From: Glossina fuscipes
Taxonomy: Eukaryota > Arthropoda > Insecta > Diptera > Glossinidae
Direction: 5' to 3'
Assembly: GCF_014805625.2 (NCBI RefSeq)
Contig: NW_023998520.1
Coordinates: 223,972 to 287,971, forward strand
Length of the DNA stretch: 64,000 nucleotides
The stretch's first letter is position 1. Every line of letters begins with the position of its first letter. Below are positions 59,180-64,000 of this stretch, one piece after another. The notes under the pieces were generated by a model. The model saw only the letters and a list, made by a program, of their open reading frames with translations. It did not search any database and was not told where the DNA came from. The position numbers were made by a program, and so were the translations under genes.

Positions 59180-60177
59180 ACTTCATTGGAAACGTCGCAT
59201 ACTCATTATTCGGTCTACTTGGCTCCGAACATGCAGAAAGAATGTCAACAACAATCACTAAATTACAAGAGAGCTATTCATTCATACTAAAGTTATTAAG
59301 GGATCAAACATCAGTCGTCAATTCAACAGCAAATCTTATAAAACAAGGACTGGCCTCCACGAAGTCGAACTTCGATGATCTGCAACTTGAAATCAACAAA
59401 ATCTACAAGGGTGAACAGGTACTTCATGACGAGCTATATCAAGTCAATTTGACCCAACTCTTCAATTTGGGCATTATGCAGTTAACACTCCTAGCCAATA
59501 GATTGCAAAGAATACAATGTATTCTGGATGCACTGACTGATACCCACCATGGAAAAATCAACCCATTATTATTAACGCCAGCACAAGTCGAAACTGAGAT
59601 TAGGCAGATCAAGGGTCACTTGCCTCAATAATTGGAGTTACCTGCATCAGAGGACGATCTCTGGGAACTTTATGAATTAATGAAGATCAAAGGTGGGTTC
59701 ACTCGCTGTCACGTGTTATTCAACATAACATTGGCTTTAATCAATCACGATAAATTCAAAATTTATAAATTAGCCCCTGTTCCCAACTACGTAAACGACA
59801 CCGTGGTAGCCATTCAGTTTTGTAGCTCTCTACTGGCTATAAACATCAATAGAAAGCGCTATTTTTTGGTTTCACCCTCTCAGCTCGACTCTTGCGACAT
59901 CTTAGCACAAGACTCGTTCATATGCCGTAATGTTCGACTCCAGTATAACTTCAATGCTGAGAAATGTAAATGTGAAATTAACCTATCCAACAACCTCACT
60001 TTGCCAAATTGCCCGCTCAAAGGGCCCACAAAAAATGTAACGTGGATGACTTTAGCACACAATAACCAATGGATCTATGCATCGTCATCATTCACCCAAG
60101 CAACTGCTGTATGTGTCAGAAATACAATATCTCTTCATAGTCCAGGTCTAATAAGGCATGGGCAACCAGTTAGTTGA
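59155..60177 (+). pseudogene. F-type envelope remnant of a BEL/Pao endogenous retrovirus
   Basis: In a frame shifted from the integrase, a furin-type RKKR motif (about 59157-59168) is followed by [15 protein letters not shown]. This is the cleavage site and fusion-peptide layout of baculovirus F-like proteins that insect retroelements acquired. The long helical region continues to 59628, where an in-frame TAA interrupts it, then resumes at 59632-60177 with several Cys and N-glycosylation sites. The surface subunit upstream of the cleavage site is absent: the integrase end abuts it directly. No transmembrane helix is visible before the final stop at 60175-60177. The protein is therefore incomplete at both ends and interrupted. 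Confidence 0.8.
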
Positions 60178-60189
60178 CCGATTGGTCAA

Positions 60190-60202
60190 CGCGGGGGCGA
60201 AT
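60190..60202 (+). promoter_or_regulatory. Polypurine-tract-like sequence before a possible 3' LTR
   Basis: CGCGGGGGCGA follows the env stop by about a dozen bases and precedes TGTTTGG at 60202, the expected order of PPT and 3' LTR start. The LTR end is not clear. Confidence 0.4.
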
Positions 60203-61306
60203 GTTTGGTTTTAAATATATCTTAGTTTATTCATATTTCTTCAATCCTGTATTTGTTTTTAATTTAAATACATATTGTCATTTAATGTTTGCTCTTGCTT
60301 TGCACATTCAAGTTTGGTTGAATGCGCATTCATTAATTTGGCATTATTCATGCACTTGCATTTGCATGTCTCTGTGTGGGTCTGCTTTAGCATAACTGAC
60401 CATAGACAATGATATCACAAATTACGTAATCCAGACCTTCAAGTATGTCGTCGTTGTTTACATTAATTTGCTTATGTTGCATTTTCATGGCACGCTTCAA
60501 GTCGTTCATATTTCTGGAATAAACAAATGCAAAAAATGCAAGTGCATCAATTTACACATTCATTTACTGCAAAATAACTCTGAGTTAGTTTATAAGAATT
60601 GTAATTTATATTTCACATTTTTAACAACAAAATTCGTCTCTTGTTAACACACAATTAATCGTTATATTTTGAGTTCTCTTCCAGAAAAATAGAAAAAAGT
60701 TGATATGACCTGATGTATCATCTGGTCGGCTACTATCGACCAATTAGGCTCCAAAAACCCATTTTGTCGATCAAATAAACCGCGCAAATAACACGGTACC
60801 ATCATTATACGTTTGATTCCAATAAACGCGAACGTAAGAACATACCCTGGTACCATCATATACACATTATGTACTCATCCGGAAGTTTACAAGAATTAAC
60901 TTCCTTTGCTACAAAATAAGGAAAAAAGCACGAAAGAGTAATTTATTCGCATGGAACTGCTCTGAATTATTTTATTCTTCTCGCATGCGTAATTAACAAT
61001 GATCTAATAAATCATTACTTTCCGCAAGTTTGGAGAAATAGTTCCATCACAACTTTTTAGAAAGATTACATGGCAGCTGGACGTCCGCGAGTTTCCTTCG
61101 CTCTGTGTTAGCCATTGATCATCTTCAAAGGCAAATAACATAAATAATAGTGAGATAGCGGAATGTCGCTTATAAGTTCTTTTCTATAATGCTTTTCCTT
61201 AGCTAAAAATTTCTTATAGCTAAAGGAAGAATTATAAAAAGAAATAGGAAAAAGTCTGTGTATATATACTGTAGTGTAATCGCATACTATCGTATGCATC
61301 CACTTA
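60203..61306. other. Possible 3' LTR and AT-rich DNA
   Basis: The first few hundred bases may be the LTR of the BEL element. A perfect 14-bp inverted repeat (ATGCACTTGCATTT at 60350-60363, complement at 60534-60547) lies inside. No coding region was recognised. Confidence 0.35.
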
Positions 61307-61367
61307 AAGTGTGACAAAATTATGCCACTTCAGCATAACCCTTTTGATAAAATAAAATGTCACACTT
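61307..61367. repeat. 10-bp perfect inverted repeat, LTR-end-like
   Basis: AAGTGTGACA (61307-61316) and TGTCACACTT (61358-61367) are 41 bp apart. The right arm has the TGTCACAC look of an LTR start and is followed by a TATAAATAG box near 61496. A matching LTR end (CATTACA, about 61711) is only suggestive. The spacer contains CCACTTCAGCATA, also present in the Jockey-type ORF1 copies at 31075 and 58075. Confidence 0.4.
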
Positions 61368-62086
61368 CACTTCGCATGTAAACAGTGATAATTCTGTTTA
61401 TATAAGAATAATGTAGTGTGTGCTAAGGATAATTTAGTAAGCAATTACAATCCTGTTTAGAATAAGATAAGAATAGTTTAGTGTAAAAATGTAGTATAAA
61501 TAGTGCGTAAGAAAATAAAGAAAATCAGTTCTCATCAGAGTTCTCATAAAGCAACTCAACCAAGCGTTTTACTCGCTAAGAACACAAGGCGTTCAATTCG
61601 CCTGAACCATTAAGATTAGTGACCGTCTTATGCCGAGACTCTTTGGCTGATAGATAGACTTGGCATACTGCAGCCGAGCAGCATAGGGCTAAACTGCTAA
61701 ACTACATTCATTACAATTTGGGAAGGATTCATAGGGAATCTTCCCGTAAACAAATATTAAACAGATAATCTAAACACACGATACTATATCAATATTATTA
61801 CAATACCCACACAAACTCTCGAAAGCGAAAGGTGCAAAAAAAGAGAGAAGTTGATTGGTTTGAACGAGAGGCTTAGCGAGTTAGACAGCAAGGAGAACAG
61901 TTGAGTGGATGATTAGTTACCGGAAAACAGCCAAGAATTTTTAATATGAGTCGGTTTAAAAAAGAAAAATCGAAAGATATAGTTATATAATGCGTTAGTG
62001 TTGAGGTGGGGCTGTAATTTATTTTGTCTAGCTAGACCAGTTGCGTTTACAAAACAAAAAGGAATAAATTAGGACGACATATATAC
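61368..62086. other. Possible LTR body, otherwise no gene
   Basis: 61368-61711 is less AT-rich and has a TATA box (about 61496) and AATAAAG (about 61515). The rest has no recognised feature. Confidence 0.3.
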
Positions 62087-62300
62087 TGTGAGGGCATAAC
62101 TCGCCCGTTCTCTGGGGCTGGTGTAGCTCAGCTGCCCACGAATTTGTTACAAGACATTTATTTTGGTTATCCGTTTTAATATTCATCGTTTTATTTTCTG
62201 ACTTACTCATTAGTGCTACTCTTATCTTACTCTTGTCCTACTCTTAGTCCAATTCTTATCTTACTCTTAGTTCTATTCTTATTTTACTCCACTGTGTTAT
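62087..62300 (-). mobile_element. LTR fragment of the 9889/19174 family
   Basis: Starts TGTGAGGGC and shares GGCTGG-GCAGCTCAGC-GCC with the left end of the solo LTR at 9889, followed by a similar TACTCTTATCTTACTC repeat region. It is preceded by ATAC, as is the copy at 9889. The other end (CCTCACA) is not found, so the copy is truncated. Confidence 0.65.
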
Positions 62301-63378
62301 AAAGCACATTAAACCACGAAAACTCCTTTCTACGCCAATGAAAACCATTTTTCTTTTATTAGTTGGCTCTCGGATTTCCGAATTAATTGTATATGAAATT
62401 ATGCCTACCCATTAGTTGATCACCAATTTTCTATTAAAATGTTTATTACAACATAAAATTTGCAGCAGCCTCATTAGCAAAGTTTAAAAGTCTCAAATAA
62501 TTGCTTTTGCAATGTTTATTGATTTTTATCATAAATTATGCGAAGAAAAAAAAAGGAATAAATTTTGGTTTCATTAATTTGCTCATTGTCTTTTATTTTA
62601 ATTAAATGGATTCAGTTTTTGTTAGCAGGATAACATTGAAAAAGTCAAACATTTTTTTCTTACGCTGCAAAAATAGATGTGTTTGATTACATAACACATG
62701 CGTTTCTAAGAGTATGTGACTTAAGCATTAAGATTATTTTAACTTTATAATATATGCACAATACGCTAACACCTGTAAGAATGTCTGGAAAGTTTTTAAG
62801 GAGGCAGTGCATTCGAAATTTTCAAGATTTATATTTAGTTTCGTTTGACACCGAAGGAAGTTAGTCGATGAGTTTGCGGGAGTTTCACACCAACAACTAA
62901 ATTGCTGCCTTAATCGCCGCAGATGAGTCTGATAAAAAAAAAATCTGAAGATGAGTCCAAAAAAAAAACAAATGCTAATTTATTCTAGCGAATATGTAAT
63001 CATTAATATGGTGGCGCACATACTTTTTGTTGTATGTCGCGAATATGAATATAACTTCAATTTATTGATTCTATTCTAGGAAGGCTATTTCATAAGGAAA
63101 CACCAATGAGATTCCCAGGGAAACTTGTGCACCTCAGATGGATCTGTTTGTTAACAAATAAAAATATATGCATGAATAAAATGTACTTACTATTAATTTC
63201 TTACGATGTCTTTATTTAACACAGTAAAAATTTTTAATGCTTTATTTTTTTGAACACTTTGTTACTTAAAGAATATTTGTACAATTTAATTCTTTTTTAA
63301 TATTTATAATTTTACTTTTCTATTAATATTATCTTGCTTATTTTTTGGTAACTTTTCAATTTGAATCACTTGTTTTAG
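62301..63378. other. No supported gene; possible 5' region of the RRM gene
   Basis: An ATG at about 62781 opens a 27-codon frame (MSGKFLRRQCIRNF) that ends at a TAG. It could be a first exon if a donor lies inside, but none is convincing. Confidence 0.25.
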
Positions 63379-63555
63379 CGCTTGCCAAATTTCTTATTGA
63401 GAATAATTCAAAGAGCCCGACCGAATTTGTTTAAGAACAGAAAAATACTACAGATGTCTCTGACTTTCAGGTGTTGTTCAAATATTTATTTTTCGTTTTT
63501 TAGTGCTGCAAAAAAAAGTTTTCTTTCTTGCAAAGTCAAGAAAGTATTCAAAATC
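63379..63555 (+). CDS. Possible upstream exon of the RRM gene
   Basis: A 59-codon open stretch sits between a TTTTAG acceptor (ending 63378) and a consensus donor GTAAGTAAA at 63556. It ends in a basic segment (AAKKSFLSCKVKKVFKI). The phase is 0 at the donor, which matches the next exon at 63808. Basic linkers commonly precede RRMs in RBM28-type proteins. I cannot confirm the protein similarity of this part, so the exon rests on splice signals and phase only. Confidence 0.35.
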
Positions 63556-63630
63556 GTAAGTAAAAATAGCAATTGTACACATCTCAAGCAACTGATTGCC
63601 TTTATCATATCTGCTGGTTTTTCCTCTTTA

Positions 63631-63753
63631 CTTCTCCTTTAAATTGCCAGAATTCGAAGTTCGCTCGTTCACTTCTCCCTTAATTTGCCACAATTCGAAA
63701 TTCGCTCATTTACTTCTCCTTTAATTTGCCAGAATTCGAAGTTCGCTCATTTA
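63631..63753 (+). repeat. Tandem repeat, three 41-bp units
   Basis: CTTCTCCYTTAAWTTGCCAS starts units at 63631, 63672 and 63713, each 41 bp with ATTCGAARTTCGCTC inside. It lies within the presumed intron 63556-63807. Confidence 0.9.
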
Positions 63754-63807
63754 CAGTGGAATGTAACATTTTTATTTGCTTTCTATTACGATTGTATTAT
63801 TATAAAG

Positions 63808-64000
63808 TATACAGCAACTAACCGGGACTTACGTATACGTTTTGGGCAATGGGGTGAAATCGAGGAAATAAATCTTTTCAAACGTGCTGACAGTAGATTG
63901 GCGGGCTGTGCTTTTATACAATATCCGCCAATTATTCAAGCTACAAAAGCCATATTGAAAGGTAATAGTAAAGAATTATTGAAAAGGCCAGTCTTCGTTG
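63808..64000 (+). CDS. RBM28/Nop4-like protein, RRM exon (partial, runs off the window)
   Basis: The exon has 64 codons open to the window end, with AAG as the acceptor (63805-63807) and phase 0. Residues DLRIRFGQWGEIEEINLFKR, RLAGCAFIQYP (RNP1 position, normally K/R-G-F/Y-G/A-F-V-x-F/Y) and ATKAILKGNSKELLKRPVFV fit an RRM. They most closely recall the second RRM of RBM28/Nop4, a nucleolar spliceosomal and ribosome-biogenesis RNA-binding protein. The start of the RRM (RNP2 strand) would be encoded at the preceding splice junction and is not clearly seen. The reading frame has no lesion. The family call comes from recognition of the pattern, without a database search. Confidence 0.7.

Overview
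The window looks like a repeat-rich intergenic region of a dipteran insect genome, possibly tephritid or another non-Drosophila fly. It is AT-rich and has short introns with GTAAGT-type donors. It carries decayed copies of most insect transposon classes: Jockey-type and LOA/I-type non-LTR elements, Ty3/gypsy, Ty1/copia, BEL/Pao with an F-type env, and Tc1/mariner. Two assembly gaps are present (10 N at 4605-4614, 100 N at 29266-29365). Host coding sequence is sparse. The species is an inference; no marker gene fixes it.

Host-like genes. (1) 549-1600 (-): a four-exon gene of unknown function with good splice sites, two 1-nt frame breaks and one in-frame stop. (2) 18222-18730 (+): a degraded, spliced reading frame that may encode a Myb/SANT-like protein. 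(3) 63808-64000 (+): an RRM exon closely resembling RRM2 of RBM28/Nop4 nucleolar proteins, running off the window, with a probable upstream exon ending at 63555.

Layout. 1.6-2.5 kb: a dispersed repeat also found at 34.5-35.3 kb. 4.3-7.9 kb: two Jockey-type RT copies fused in tandem (-). 9.6-13.1 kb: an inverted repeat pair flanking a solo LTR with a 4-bp target duplication and another RT fragment. 14.7-16.6 kb: a non-coding LTR-type element whose leader has five primer-binding-site-like sequences, four of them inside hairpins. 19.2-24.9 kb: an LTR element with two LTRs, a PBS, a ~350-bp tandem leader repeat and a gag remnant, but no pol; Q-rich non-retroviral-looking coding fragments lie where pol should be. 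25.4-25.9 kb: Tc1/mariner transposase. 27.4-29.2 kb: a dispersed repeat and a tandem array. 29.9-37.5 kb: a nest of Jockey-type and LOA/I-type fragments on both strands. 38.7-42.5 kb: a gypsy element with 5' LTR, SAP-domain gag, protease, RT and integrase tail. 42.5-52.1 kb: mostly featureless AT-rich DNA with two LTR-like segments, a copia integrase fragment and three minisatellites. 53.0-54.7 kb: a core-deleted gypsy pol/gag (-). 55.2-60.2 kb: Jockey endonuclease, copia pol, Jockey ORF1 and BEL integrase/env fragments. 61.3-62.3 kb: LTR-like fragments. 63.4 kb to end: the RRM gene.

Almost every transposon coding region has stops, frameshifts or missing catalytic residues, so none here looks autonomous. 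No CRISPR array, operon, rRNA or tRNA gene was recognised.
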